DNA of 64,000 nucleotides, from positions 745,927-809,926 of the forward strand of contig JAJEKV010000001.1 of assembly GCA_021234155.1 (NCBI GenBank), given 5' to 3'. A program made the translations under genes and the position numbers. Numbering within the stretch: position 1 is the stretch's first letter; every line of letters begins with the position of its first letter. Shown one piece after another: positions 49,829 to 62,289 of the stretch. The DNA is from Isoetes taiwanensis (taxonomy: Eukaryota; Streptophyta; Lycopodiopsida; Isoetales; Isoetaceae). The notes beneath the pieces were generated by a model. The model was not told where the DNA came from. It did no database searches and was given only the letters and a program-made list of their open reading frames with translations.

Positions 49829-51701
49829 TTTGAAAATGGCACTCGGGCCGAGAAAAAGCTCATTTTCAAGCTATCTTAAGGTTGCAATGTTGTTAAAAAC
49901 CCGCTTTTTATTTTTAAAGTACCTTTAAAAAATCCTCACGCTTTTTTAAAGGATGGGAGCCATGATTTGGCATAGCAAAAAATAAAAAAAAATAAAAATT
50001 TATATTCTTTGCAATGCTTTTATTGGATATATGTGTTATGGTTAAATGCATATTTTACTACAAGATGTAGTATGTCAACAAGTAAATCAAAAATTTATGT
50101 CGCTACTAGAAACTATTAAGTTCAAGTATTAATGCCATCATAGTTGTTTTGTCATGCAGATCTTAAGAAAGTTCAGAAAAACATTATTATAAAGATTAAG
50201 AAATATAAGAATTTCAATGATAAATAAGTTCAAGAATATTATATATTTGAATAAACAAAAATCACAATCTAAGGATTTTTAAAGATTTTAAAAATTTTGA
50301 TGAAAATATGCTTTTTAAAGATTTTTTTTTCAAAATTTTAAAAAAATCTTCAAAAAAAAATTTAAAAACGCTTTTTAAAGGAAATTTTGACGCCATTTAA
50401 CAACATTGTAAGGTTGTCTCCGTGGATGGTTCATGGACACCGCATGAATGAAGAAATAAACATGTTGCTTCCGTGGAAAGAATTCGCGCTTTTCTTTCGA
50501 GTAAAACATGAAGAGTATGTAGGACAATAATGGTAGTCAATCAACATTTTGATCCACATACCTTGCTGCTGATGTGTTTCAGAACCAAAAATTCTATGTG
50601 AAAATGCAAGATTCTCAGATCTTTAATGTGGCCACTCATCGCCCTTCAGCCCTCGCTTATTTCTTCCTTAGGTTTATCTTAACCAATTATTATCGACATA
50701 ATGTTGCAAACCTGGTAAAGAACGATATGTGCTTGGTTCGATTTTGAGGTTATGACCGGGCCCTCGAGCCTCCTATCTTCTCTTGGATTATAGGGTCCGT
50801 GGATTATACTATACTACCAAGATAATAGGGTATCTCTCATGATAGGCATCCTCTTTTCTCGCTAATTGTTAGAGAGAAAGCATGCCCATGCCGGATGTAA
50901 TTATTATTTGCGTGGATTTACGGGTGTTTCCATGCAATCCGTTGCATCTTTGGTAGAGCTAAGAATTATGCATATCGTGCAAAGGCTTTCCATCTAAGTG
51001 CTATGGTGGTGCAAATCAGGCCAAGGCTTCCCATCTAAGTGCTATGGTGGTGCAAATGAGACAAAGTCTTTCCATCCGGTGTTTGTTTGCCAATAAATTC
51101 CTCTTATGTATTCTACTTTATCATCAATGGAGGAGGTATTTGGGCAACTGTGGGTGAATGCAAAGGTTTGTATGACGGACGAATTTCATATCTCACATTT
51201 ATCCGAGCCTCATGGACGCAAACAAACAATATGACGCAATTTCATATCTCACATTTATATCCGAGCCTCATGGGCACAACAAACAAACATCGATTGCATT
51301 AGCCTCATGGGCACAACAAACAAAAGATCAAATGCATTAGCGGGGAGGTAAGATGAAGCAAACTTCTCCTTTTCTACAAAGAATGCACTAGACTTGATTC
51401 TTGGGTTGCTTTCAACTTGCAACCACAATTACAGATTATGTTGTATATTGGCATACAAGCAATAAGATCATAATAAGATCATATTGATATGATGATTTAA
51501 TGTAGTTGAATGATCTTTAACATTTTTAAAATTGCTTATAGCAATGCATAAAATGAATCGATGATGCATTGGAAAGTTCATTCAATGCTATAAAAATGGA
51601 TGGTTCTATATCCAAGGTGAAAAAATTGAGCATTAGAAAACATTGTCTTTTTAGCATTGTCCAAGCTTTTTTAACAATCTTTGTTCACAATCACATGTAA
51701 A

Positions 51702-51728
51702 GCCCACCAACGGTGGGCAATTTACTAG
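51702..51728 (+). mobile_element. Helitron 3' terminus, unit 2
   Basis: A perfect 7-bp stem GCCCACC-AAC-GGTGGGC (51,702-51,718) is followed by AATTTA and CTAG (51,725-51,728), then T. It abuts the 3' LTR, exactly as in unit 1. Confidence 0.78.
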
Positions 51729-51735
51729 TTTATTA

Positions 51736-52637
51736 TGTTGATATGATGGACGGATGGATTCCGTGGAACTCATTGTATGGGGAAGGGGGTAGAGACTTAA
51801 AGCTTAGTAGATGATGCTCCTAGTTAGTCCCTCTTAGTGCATTACTAGATTTCGCCTGTGTACAAGAACCCCACCTGGTTGTGGGGGTGAAGGGGCCAGA
51901 CTGGGCTTAGAATGAGGTCTGTGAAACGACCCTTGACCGATCCCTCCGTGTGTAAGGCCTAATGGGATCGAGTGACTAGGTCTAATGGCTTGCCACCGAG
52001 TGTGGATAAGGCATGGGCTCGACACATGGGGTGGAGTTCACCTTCCGTTGGGTTAAGTCAATAAGGGCAGTGGCCCCTCTAGTCACCTTGGGTCAAAGCA
52101 TGTAGATCTCGGGAGGAGTGAGCCCTATCCGCCCCATCGGGGACCGGGAGATGTAACCTGTGAATAGCACCTTGGCTATGCCACGGTCCAGTCCCAACAC
52201 TTTTCAACCTACTCGCAAAGTGTGCATGGGAGGGGCGGATGGAGGGACAACCCAATGCCATGTTCTTATACAGCCCAATCCATTGTCATGATTCCGGCCT
52301 CGCGAATGAACTCCGAGGCCCAAGCTTTGTCACCTATCCTCGTGGTCCGAGCCTTGGGTAGGAACTTCCTTTTATTTAGCTGATCTTTGTCTATGCAGAT
52401 ATGTGGTGAGCCATCCTTCGAGATGGTCATGATGTGCTTTGATGTATATGTACTTACATATGTTTACGCTCCAGCCTAGGGTAGGCCCCGAGGGAGACAG
52501 GTAAATGACACCTTCATTCTTCCCATCGGATTTGCAGTGATGTGTGGAGGGCCTTGTATACAAGTGGGAGTGGTATAGGGATGAACTCCGCTTGTATATA
52601 CCATGAGTGCACCGTGATATGAGTAGGGGACGCCACA
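51736..52637 (+). repeat. 3' LTR, unit 2
   Basis: It begins TGTTGATATGATGGAC and ends near GGACGCCACA. The following TCACCTATTGAGGAGTCATA matches the sequence after the unit-1 3' LTR, so the duplication extends past the element into its flank. Confidence 0.72.
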
Positions 52638-52769
52638 TCACCTATTGAGGAGTCATATCTACTACCCATGGGGAGTTTATTCCCACCTTCTACCATTTTC
52701 AAAAATATTGTATATTCTTTAAAATATTCTATTTTTACTGAGATGCTTACCCCGAGCATCTAGAACATG

Positions 52770-52960
52770 CCCGAGTCACCCCCGTGATGAATATGCTTCC
52801 AAACCAAAGGGTGTTTTAGGGAATTCTAATTTAAAGGTTCGGAATGTAATGGTTTGTGTTAAATAATGTTAACGTAGTTATGCTGGTGGTTATATTTAAA
52901 AATAAAATTAGACCCTTTGGGTCCTAACAAAAGCAAACATGGTAAGCTTTAAAAATTTAG
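52770..52960 (+). repeat. Terminal-repeat-like segment, unit 2
   Basis: Copy of 19,180-19,365, with AATGGTTTGTGTTAAATAAT and CCTAACAAAAGCAAACATGG. Homologous in reverse to 30,285-30,470. Confidence 0.5.
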
Positions 52961-54409
52961 TCATAACATCATTTAAAACAATAGTTCTTCATTGTTTGAT
53001 GAAGAATTCATGTACATGCATGCAATGGCAACTGACCTTTCTCCGTCCTTCACATATATCGATAAAACATAATAAGTATACATTTAGAATAGATAATGGT
53101 ATTATTATTATATTCCAACCAAAAAAACACAAGCTTAGAGCGGGTTCACATGCAACAGTGGTCGGAGAGGGGCCCTGTTATACCCTTTGCATATTGGTGA
53201 TGATCGGCGATGGTGGGCATATACATGACGGTGAAGGCCGCGATGGTGCATGTGAATCCAGCCTTAACAACGAATGAAGTGGAGATGTTTTATCACTGAG
53301 GATTTCCACATGAAAGTCATCTTACTTATTGGATCTGATGAATAAAAATGTGAAGAGAGGTTGCAAGACAATACTTGATATTTTAGGAAGTCAATGCTTG
53401 GAGAAGAAGAGATTTAATATTTGTGCGCTCCCTATGCCAAAGGACATCATGATATCAACATTTCATACAAATAACTAAGAACATCATGAAATCACTATTT
53501 CATCTGCATAACTTGCGATAAATGGCAAGCATACCCGAATGCAATCGAATTTGGTGCCCATGTTGGTGTTGAACTATGTCATCAATGCAAGAAACCGCTT
53601 AATCCTTGATGTAAACAACAAATATGGAACCCCTTTCAATGTTTAGAGTGTTGTTGGCAATGCGCTTTATAGCTCAAAGATAACCTTGCACTTGTTTTCC
53701 AAATTTGTAAATAAGAACAAAGACACTAGTTGCATGAATGCTTCAACAGCCACAAACAAAGTTATCATGGTTTGTACTACACCAAGACTTACTTAAGGCA
53801 AATGCAAAAATCCCTGCTATGATTGCCAAAATCACAGAATTCCAACTACAATAAGATATAGAGATATGTCAACACATTTGCGAAAGCAAGTTTAGAAAGG
53901 ACCAACATACGAAGACACGCTTTTTTCTCGCTCTTGTAAGTCGCTTGTATATTTGTGTATGTTAAATTCTTGTGCATGTTCAATTCGTGCTTCAATGCTT
54001 CTGCAACAACACCCTTTGATGGAGGAAGCAACTAAATCAGCGATTCACCGCAATACCAAATCTTCCAGCTAGAAAAGCCAGAGAGCGCAAAGCGGTACCA
54101 ACATAAAAAAAAATTAAGCATGCTCTTTTTAGATTCGGTAGCAGATATATTATGCATTTATGCACATCTCATGCAAAATTAGAGAGTCTTGGGAACCTGT
54201 ATCAGATTCTTTCCCAAACACACTTGCCCCTCAAGTTCATAGTGATCCAACGGCTCAGATCAATCTTGATCAAGGTGTTACCGGAGCTATAACACACTAC
54301 AACTCCATAACACCCTAGGATGTTATGAAATGGACGGATCCAGATCGATTTTGATAATGATCGGATGGCCCAAAAACTCTGGCAAGAAAGTAGTTAGGAG
54401 ATAACGTTC

Positions 54410-54664
54410 GTGTTCTTTCAGTTATTTCAGGTCGGTTTCGGGCAAGGGCGCTTACGCCAAGACACCCTCGCCATTTTGATGGCCCTCAAATTTTTCAAGA
54501 ACACCTCGCCCGTGGCATGCTATTCACTCCATATCTCCGCCAACAAGACTTGCAACACCATATTCTATGAAGTCCTGCTCTGTCCATTCTTGCAAACCTT
54601 TTACTGTGATTCACTACGCGAGGCAAAACGACGATTTGGCTATGATGGCAAAGAGTCTCAATGA
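54410..54664 (+). pseudogene. Exon-like ORF in flank B, unit 2
   Basis: The 84-codon frame includes ILMALKFFKNTSPVACYSLH, then ANKTCNTIFYEVLLCPF and a basic C-terminus. Its 5' part (54,400-54,530) is GC-richer than its surroundings and is missing or replaced in unit 1, where the alignment is about 150 bases shorter. It reads like part of a real protein, but I cannot assign a family. It may be a captured exon. Confidence 0.35.
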
Positions 54665-57109
54665 CTTCCATATGTGAGACAAGCCACTTCTCCAATGAAG
54701 ATTCTCTGAATTTTCCCTGTTCATCACCTTTCCTAGTATCCTTTCCGACTTTCAAAATGTATAACTAGCTCATCTTTCTTTCAGCAACAGAAGTTACGGA
54801 TTTTAGTAGTACGATTTTAATCGATCTTGCTCGAAGCCAATTGAAGCCTGGCCTGAAGAGTGCCGCAATCTACATCAACTTTCCATTTTGTCTGATGTAT
54901 CAGCTTTACCTTCAATCTACATAATAGGTCTAAGATCCTCGCACTTTCCGTTTCGGCCGCTTCTACCAACTGCATTCTTATAATCCGCTTAACACAGTCT
55001 AAGATCCTCGATTGCCTTTATCATGCAAAGAAATATAAATCTGTAGATGGTTACATATCTAGCATCACGGCCGAGCTCGGATGGTCGACAAAGTCGTGGT
55101 CGCCATAGCTGGAACCTTGCAGAGTTCTGATCTTAGGATTCGACCGAACAATTTTTTTTTAAAGAATTGGGCTATGAATATCTAGCATAAAACACTAAAA
55201 TAATTTGAAACCCTAAATGGACATCCCCATGGCTCTAAAATTTGAGAGAGCACAACTTCTGTGGATTGCATTTCTTATTCAAAATCAACGACTCAAAAAT
55301 ACTGCACTCTTAAAATACTATTTAATACACCTGCGTGAATACAACAACAAAATCATAGAAAAACTATATGAAAAAGCATATAAAACTATCTGTTATTATG
55401 CTAGATATTCCTCCTCATTAGTTGTGCTACATATTCTAAATGAGGGCTCACACATATTGCCGACTGGCCGATCCTATGGCTCAAACCATATCATGGAGCC
55501 TCTGGGCACCTCTTATTTCGCTTATGGTCATTTGTGATGGGGCGCACCTATGATTTTGAAATGTCAAATACGAGTTTGCCTAAGGTTTTGATGTAATATG
55601 GAGCCTCTATACAGCTTTGCCTAAGGTTTTGGAATATGAAATGCGGGGGTCGAACCTTTATCAAAATAACGCAATATCCTAATAAGCCTACTTTAACCAA
55701 TCTAACCAGTAAACCCATTCAATTATTTTAGGGATTAAGGCTATGGCTTTAGGAACTATATATCTATATCAAATCCCCCTAGAACCCCCTGTTATTGTGC
55801 TATATATTCCCTTTATCATTCAACAGATTCTTGAAAAGAAGCAACAGAATAACTATTAATCAAGTAAAAGCAATAATTAATAAGAAGTATTTTATACCTA
55901 AATCCATGCCATATTCTTAAATATTCAAGCTACATTCTTGCTGATTTTCAAGCTTTTGAACTGGTAGATAGAATGAGGTAAACCACAAAGGCCTCTCTCA
56001 CTTCCAATAATGGAATAAATAACTAAGGCCTACATGGAGCTTATTCTGTCTGTACAACATTATAGATTCACAAATACTAGATAGTGAAGATCAAAGCTAG
56101 CCCAATGCACAAAGCTTCGGCACCTAATCCATGGATAGATTTATAAAGCTTCAAAGAAAATTCCAAAGCATATCATTTGGACCTTAAAATTTATTGCCGC
56201 GAAGTCACAAGTTCAGGTATGACCAATTGGTCCTGTAATAGAGACTTTAAACCTACCATATGTACTAGATAATCACATGCAAAGCAGCCCCTAGCATAAG
56301 GTATTGTGGCTATAGTGGACCAAGGCTTCCATGTGATACGTGAGAATACTTATGATGTGATAGTGAATAGATTGACGCCCTTCAATAAAAAAAAAAAAAT
56401 TGGATTTCATAAACTAAAGCCATGTGGAAGTAGATCCACAACAATGCAAAATGCCCTAGGTTTGAGGCCTATTAAAATCGGGTAATTGTTGAAATAGATA
56501 TCCACATTGAAATGTAATAAAGTAAAACCAATTTGCAATTGCCCATACATGTACACTTCCAATTTTCTTTATGTATCAAAATTGTGCAATTGAATGACCG
56601 CAAGAAGTGCCAAGCATAGTTAAAGAACCATAGCAAGACAACAATTGTCGCCTGGCGATGCTATTACTTTATTGATTCTAATAGCCTAAGAGCACGCTTC
56701 AATAATCCACACTTTTATAACCTATATGCATAAGGGTTTCTACCTTTTACGTGTATAATACATGAAGAAAATAAAACATACCAAAGCTAGGTCTTGGCGT
56801 TTCATAAGAAGTCCGTTCTTTGAAGTTTTACTCGAGGACCTGATATTACTGTGGACCGGATGTCGACTTCGCTTCACACACTTGATATCCGTAGCTAAGA
56901 ACGACCCCCTCATTTACATCCTAGGGGTGCACCTAACGTAAAGTCTATATGGCATGTGCATGCATACGGTTAAGAGAAATTATCCCTTACACAAAAATTT
57001 CGTAAAACAATATATCTCATATTTCATATACCCCTACCATATTTCTTATATATATATACAAGTGTAATGAATATGAAGGACTGCATTTAATTGACCCTTC
57101 AAAACACAC

Positions 57110-57535
57110 CTAGCATGAAAGATTTCCTTAGATTCATAAGATTCTCTAGAGATCCCCTAGGTATTCAAAGATTGTCCTAAGATTCCTCTAGATATGTAGA
57201 TTCTTCTAGATTCCCTTAGATTTTATGAAGATTCCCCTAGATTCTCAAAGATTTATGAAAACTCCCATAAACTCTTAACAAAGATTCTTTTGAGATTCCC
57301 CTATATTCCTATAGATTATCCCAAGATTCCTCTTCATAGTCCAAGATTCTATCTAGATTTTCTTAGATTCATTAACATTAAGATTTCCTTAGATTCTGAG
57401 ATATTCTCTTGATACTCCCATACATTGCTTAAGATTCTCATGAGATTCCTCTAGATTCCTTAAAATTCTATAACCATTACCCTAGATTCTTCAAAATTCT
57501 ACAGATATTCCCCTAGATTCTTCCTAGATTTCCCT
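57110..57535 (+). repeat. Degenerate AGATTC array, unit 2
   Basis: Duplicate of 23,345-23,790, with the same order of AGATTC variants and minor losses. Confidence 0.8.
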
Positions 57536-58664
57536 ATTTGTTATGTTGCTTCTTATTTCTGCTTTTTGATTTAGCATGTGAACCAGTTTAGTCACATGCT
57601 GTCAATGGCGAAGTAGTGCTTATCAAATACAAAATTACCTGATGTTATTCATGACCATGGGAACGAGATTAGTCACGTGGTGTAAATGGCCAAGCAGTGC
57701 TTATCAAATACAAAGCACCTAATGCTATTCATTACCATGCGACAAGAAAAAGTTGTTGAAGCCTAAGTTGCCAAGAAAATGCTTGAGAAAGAAATAGAAG
57801 AGCTGAAGTTTGTTTTGCATACCCAATTCGCCATGGCGGGGAACATAGTTCTTCACCCGTGAGATTTAGGGGCATTTTTTAATGGCTATGCTCTTCTCCC
57901 CAACCATCCAAGGCATATTTGTTATGTTGCTTTTGATTCAGCGTGTAAACGGTTAAGTCACATGCTATCAATGGCCATGCAAAGGCTTATCAAATACAAA
58001 ATCACCGATGTTATCCATGATCATGGGAACATAGTTTAAGTCTATTCTTTAAGCTAGGTGATTTACGACATTTTTTAAGGTCTTTACTTTGGCAAACCGC
58101 AATATTCAAGATGCGAGATATTTCTCATGGATATTCATTCCATGGTATTCCTAGGTATTAATGCCACAATTTGCTTGCATTGTTGTAGTGTGTCGTTTAA
58201 TTATTGAAATGGTCCTCCTCAATATGTACTTTGAAAAATGGATAAGCAAATCGCTTGACAAGCTACGTGAAGATTGTGTGCTTTGATTGTCGTGCTTTGA
58301 TTGTTGTGCTATCCTATACAAGCTCATCTTACATATGGACAAGGGCATTTACCCGCACCAATGTCCTTTTGTAACTCCACCTTAGTTGAGTAATTGTTGA
58401 ATGTACACGCTCTTGACTTATGCCCAATCAACACGTTCCTAACTACGTTGACATGTTCTTAACTATGTATAGCAAAGATTGATCCTTAATTGAAATGAAG
58501 AAGAATGAGCTCCAATTCACCAGAGCACACATGCACACGAGAACATCAAAATGAACAACTTTGTATTATCTGGGTTCTTGATTGCATGTTCTGCCACTCT
58601 ACCATGTTCACATCTTATATTATAATGTTATACCATAAGTGCGTAGTGCACCGAGCCCTAGATC

Positions 58665-58895
58665 CTAGGGCCACAAATGACGTGATTACATCGAAGGGTC
58701 TAGATTTAGTTTATTTTTGGCTGGACTCTCTTTTGCCCATTAGGGAAATTTAGTTTATTTTTGGCTCGACTTCTAGGGCCACAAATGACGTGATTACATC
58801 GAAGGGTCCAGATTTAGTTTATTTTTGGCTGGACTCTCTTTTGCCCATTAGGGAAATTTAGTTTATTTTTGGCTCGACTCTCTTTTTGCCCATTA
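58665..58895 (+). repeat. 108-bp tandem repeat, 2.1 copies
   Basis: CTAGGGCCACAAATGACGTG starts at 58,665 and again at 58,773. Each unit also contains an internal duplication of TTTAGTTTATTTTTGGCT. The copies are almost identical, so the duplication is young. Confidence 0.93.
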
Positions 58896-59064
58896 CGAAT
58901 ATTTCTTCCAACTTACCTTCTAGGGTTTCTTTAGGCAGAGCAGCAGACTTTGAGGTGCCTCGACTCACTGAGATGGATGCGGCCAAAACAGTGTAGTGGT
59001 GTTCAAAGCAGTTGAAACAGAGGGGCACGGTGTAGAAGTATTTGTTGCAATGCTTTTCATTCAA
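58858..59064 (-). CDS. Unidentified minus-strand ORF (doubtful)
   Basis: The 68-codon frame contains PLCFNCFEHHYTVLAAS, then SKSAALPKETLEGKLEEIFV. It overlaps the end of the 108-bp repeat array, so part of it is repeat-derived. It could be an exon of the same captured gene as the minus-strand modules at 59,590-60,530. No family recognised. Confidence 0.2.
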   Translation of the reverse strand: MNEKHCNKYFYTVPLCFNCFEHHYTVLAASISVSRGTSKSAALPKETLEGKLEEIFVMGKKRVEPKIN

Positions 59065-59210
59065 AGCAGTTGAAGCAAAGGGGCACGAAGGGGTCTAGAT
59101 CAGAAAAATTTGTGGAGAGAGGGTGACATAAAGCTTGAGTTTCTTTTTAAAAGATTTTCGATCATTACCTGAGAATCCAGCATTGTTGAAGGCGGCGTTG
59201 TAGATTCTTA

Positions 59211-60415
59211 GGGCTATGTCAAACGAATAGCCGATTTGCCACAGATGCCAAAACACTGTATTATCTGGAGAGAAATATCCAGATCTTCATGCATTCCTGT
59301 TGGTCGGGGAGCTCTATTTGGGGCTATGGCAAATGAGGAGCCGATTTGATACAGATGGCAAAACACTGTATTATGTGGAGCAAAATATCCAGTAATTATG
59401 TATTATCTATTTAGGGCTATGGCAAATGAGAAGCCGATTTGATATGTGGAGCTACAATGCTATGCAGAGCTCCTTGGGAGTCTATGATGAACGAGGAGTC
59501 TATGATTTACGAGCCCTGCAGGTCTGTTTGTTGGTTCTAGAGTGAAAGAAGTAATGATTTTGCAGTTTCTGAACATTGACTAACTTAGATAACTTGGATT
59601 TGACGTTGTACAAGGCTTAGATTATGTTGTTTCTGAAGCTTCCAACAACGGCATCAAGTTCATTCTTATCAAAGATGGAGGCTATAATGCAAATGCGCAG
59701 CTCCTTGGGAGTCCGATGAATGAGCCTCAGTAGGTTTGTTTCCCTCGCCTCAAAACAAAAAAGTAATAGGTTTGCACTTTCTGAACATTTTCTAACTTAG
59801 GTTACTTGGATTTGACCTTGACGTTGAACATGGCTTGGATTTTGTTGTTTCTAAAGCTTCCAACAACGGCAAAACACTAGATGGCAAAACACTGTATTAT
59901 GTGGAGCAAAATATCCAGTAATTATGTATTATCTATTTAGGGCTATGGCAAATGAGAAGCCGATTTGATACAGATGGCAAAACACTATATTATGTGGAGC
60001 TACAATGCTATGCAGAGCTCCTTGGGAGTCTATGATGAATGAGGAGTCTATGATTTACGAGCCCTGCAGGTCTGTTTGTTGGTTCTAGAGTGAAAGAAGT
60101 AATGATTTTGCAGTTTCTGAACATTGACTAACTTAGATAACTTGGATTTGACGTTGTACAAGGCTTAGATTATGTTGTTTCTGAAGCTTCCAACAACATT
60201 CTTATCAAAGATGGAGGCTATAATGCAATGCAGAGCTCCTTGGGAGTCTGGTGAATGAGCCATGTAGGTTTGTTTCCTGCTTCCAGAAACAAAAAAGTAA
60301 TAGGTTTGCGCTTTCTGAACATTTTCTAACTTAGGTTACTTGGATTTGACCTTGACGTTGAACATGGCTTGGATTTTGTTGTTTCTAAAGCTTCCAACAA
60401 CGGCATCAAGCTCAT
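59211..60415. repeat. Nested tandem array, about 100-bp and 526-bp periods
   Basis: GGGCTATGGCAAATGAGAAG recurs at 59,414 and 59,940 (period 526), with diverged relatives near 59,211 and 59,320. Each large unit includes a GCAGAGCTCCTTGGGAGTC part and a minus-strand coding-like module. Within a unit, the sequence from ACTTGGATTTGAC to CTTCCAACAAC occurs twice, so duplication happened at two scales. Confidence 0.85.
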
Positions 60416-60530
60416 CCTTACCTTCATCAACAATCACGACGACCTGGGTGGCAGACCTGGGCGGTAAGTATGCAGCCTTTCCTTGGATTTGAGTCATAAT
60501 ATACTTTCTCCTCACCTCTTGCACTGGCAA
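60336..60530 (-). pseudogene. Captured exon-like module, minus strand, in four copies
   Basis: The best copy encodes RRKYIMTQIQGKAAYLPPRS, then VVVIVDEGKDELDAVVGSFR and FNVKVKSK. The Val/Asp-rich middle is coding-like. Three partial copies occur on the same strand at about 59,590-59,690, 59,805-59,870 and 60,140-60,230, each keeping the AVVGSFRNN core (DELDAVVGSFRNN here, KNELDAVVGSFRNN at 59,6xx). A GGTGAG lies just upstream, and a GTAACC donor-like sequence follows the Lys codons. The parent protein is not recognised. The amplification follows the 526-bp array, so it is probably passive rather than selected. Confidence 0.45.
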
Positions 60531-60830
60531 GATTTGTACAACTTCTCTTTTTTTACGTTATGTTATGACTTTTGTTAGGCATATATAACACTAAATATTT
60601 ATGTTTCAACTTCCCATTCAGACATGAAAGATCACTGCTCTGAAATCTGCAGAGTTAGGGTCATTTTTGTTAAATTTCTTCAAGTCCCTTGGAGATGGGA
60701 GATAAAGTATATGGGTTTAGATGCGGGCTTAGAAAGTGATGTCTTGGGTTGCCAGAATAGATAACAGAACATCTAACAGGAAGTTCATAGGAAGTTCATG
60801 AGCAAGTTCATGAACAGGAAGTTCATAGGG

Positions 60831-61350
60831 AATTGTTTGTGAACAATTGTAAACTGAAATTGCAACATCTTCGAATTACTTTCTGGAAAAAAGGCCATTG
60901 CCTTTAACCTTCACGGACGACCTTTTTTTAGCATTTTTCCTTTTGTTCCCTAACTATGCCTAAATATAGCAAACTATTTTTAAGTCTCTTCAAAGACCTT
61001 CAGACGTACGTTTTGTATTCACACGTTTGTGAACAATTGTAAACTGAAATTGCAACATCTTCAATTACTTTCGGGAAAAAGGCCATTGCCTTTAACCTCC
61101 ACGTACTACCTTTTTAAGCCTTTTTTTCTTTTGTTCCCTAACTGCCTAAATATAGCAAACTTTCTTCAAGTCTCTTCAAAGACCTTCACACGTACGTTTT
61201 GTATTCACACGTTTTGTTTTCACGGTCACATTCTTATCTAAGAATAACTTGGTTCTAAGATCTTGGAGTTATTTCTTGGAAAAAAGGCCATTGCCTTTTT
61301 TAACCTTTTCACTTATGACCTTTTTTTAGTCCTTTTACTTTCATCCCCTA
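60831..61350 (+). repeat. About 190-bp tandem repeat, 2.5 copies
   Basis: GTGAACAATTGTAAACTGAA, continuing to TTGCAACATCTTC, occurs at 60,839 and 61,029. Each copy is followed by AAAAAGGCCATTGCCTTTAA and a T-rich tract. A third partial copy starts near 61,270. It lies immediately upstream of the two-exon gene model and could include its promoter. Confidence 0.88.
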
Positions 61351-61396
61351 TAGATACGGGCTTGAAGCCTTGCATTTGGTGTATAGTAGACCAAAG

Positions 61397-62049
61397 ATGG
61401 ACGACAATAATGAACATAACTTAGGTATCCAAGACGTTGGCATCGTTGACAATAATGAACATAACTTAGGTATCCAAGACGTTGGCATCGTTATCAACCC
61501 TACGGTAAGACACGTTTTCTATTGCATCCAAAAAAAAAAGTGTCAAATTAACATCATGCTTTTGTTTTATAGGCACCCATAGAAAATGATACAGATAATG
61601 TGCTCCAACACATTGCTCAGCTGGAGCAATCAATCAATCATTTACATGGTTCAATGACGACATTTGACGTGAACTTGGATGAACGCCCCAACATCACGCT
61701 TCCACAATTGAATGCACTTCAAGCTACAGGTGCCGGAAACATGAATGCATGTAGCCCACCATATTCGTGGATGGCGGGCTTACCCATCTTGAATTCAAGC
61801 AAAATGGAGGGACTAATTGTTTCCAAGAATTGCCTGAACCGAAATTCAACAATTTGCCCTCACCAATTTTGCAATACACAGAAATCCGGGAGAGACGAAA
61901 CCCAATTCCTCTCCCCGTTCACTTTAATTCGTCAACACCTAAATGAACGAATCCAACAACATATTCTTGGCAATCCTTTGTACAAAAATTACGAAAAGAG
62001 AAAATCCAAGAAATACAACATGAACGACGAAATCCATAGCAAAGCTTGA
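61397..62049 (+). CDS. Two-exon hypothetical protein, about 194 aa
   Basis: Exon 1 (61,397-61,504) starts ATG GAC GAC and encodes two identical 15-residue repeats DNNEHNLGIQDVGIV (period 45 bases). It ends ACG|GTAAGA. A 68-base intron (61,505-61,572) ends TTTTGTTTTATAG, and exon 2 continues in the same phase, APIENDTDNVLQHIAQLEQS. The product is hydrophilic, with a short coiled-coil-like LQHIAQLEQSINHLHG, a Cys/Pro/Trp patch (NACSPPYSWMAGLP) and a very basic C-terminus (YEKRKSKKYN). The Helitron 3' end lies 1.2 kb downstream. I recognise no domain. A clean GT-AG intron preserving frame argues for a real gene or recently captured gene; the exact start is uncertain. A minimal alternative is exon 2 alone. 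Confidence 0.55.
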
Positions 62050-62289
62050 GTTAGTTACCAACAACCTATAGGTCCAGATGATTGATTAGTGGATAATGTA
62101 TGTCCTATTGTTCTGTTGCATATACGTATGGGCTACCATATGATACAACCCAAATTTTTGCTATAAAAAAAAGTTATAAAAGTTAGGAACATCAGTTCTA
62201 TTGTATATTCTATATTTCTTCTCCCAATGGCTCTTGCTACAAATAAATAAAGTTTAATATCGTCTTAAAAAAGACAAAAGTTTACACCA

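Larger units (their letters stand above)
52638..58600. other. Duplicated flank B, unit 2
   Basis: Collinear with 19,043-24,865 and ending where the shared text GTTCTTGATTGCA...TTCTGCCAC stops. It includes the terminal-repeat-like segment (52,770-52,960), short unrecognised ORFs (52,939-53,277; 55,217-55,537), the exon-like ORF at 54,410, the AGATTC array (57,110-57,535) and the 130-bp repeat family (57,538-58,045). Confidence 0.55.

Noticed and set aside
58151-58348. Minus-strand ORF and its unit-1 counterpart at 24,476-24,739 as a captured gene
   Set aside because: The two copies share only a short SICKMSLY stretch in the same frame and differ elsewhere, with no motif. Too weak to list as a gene.
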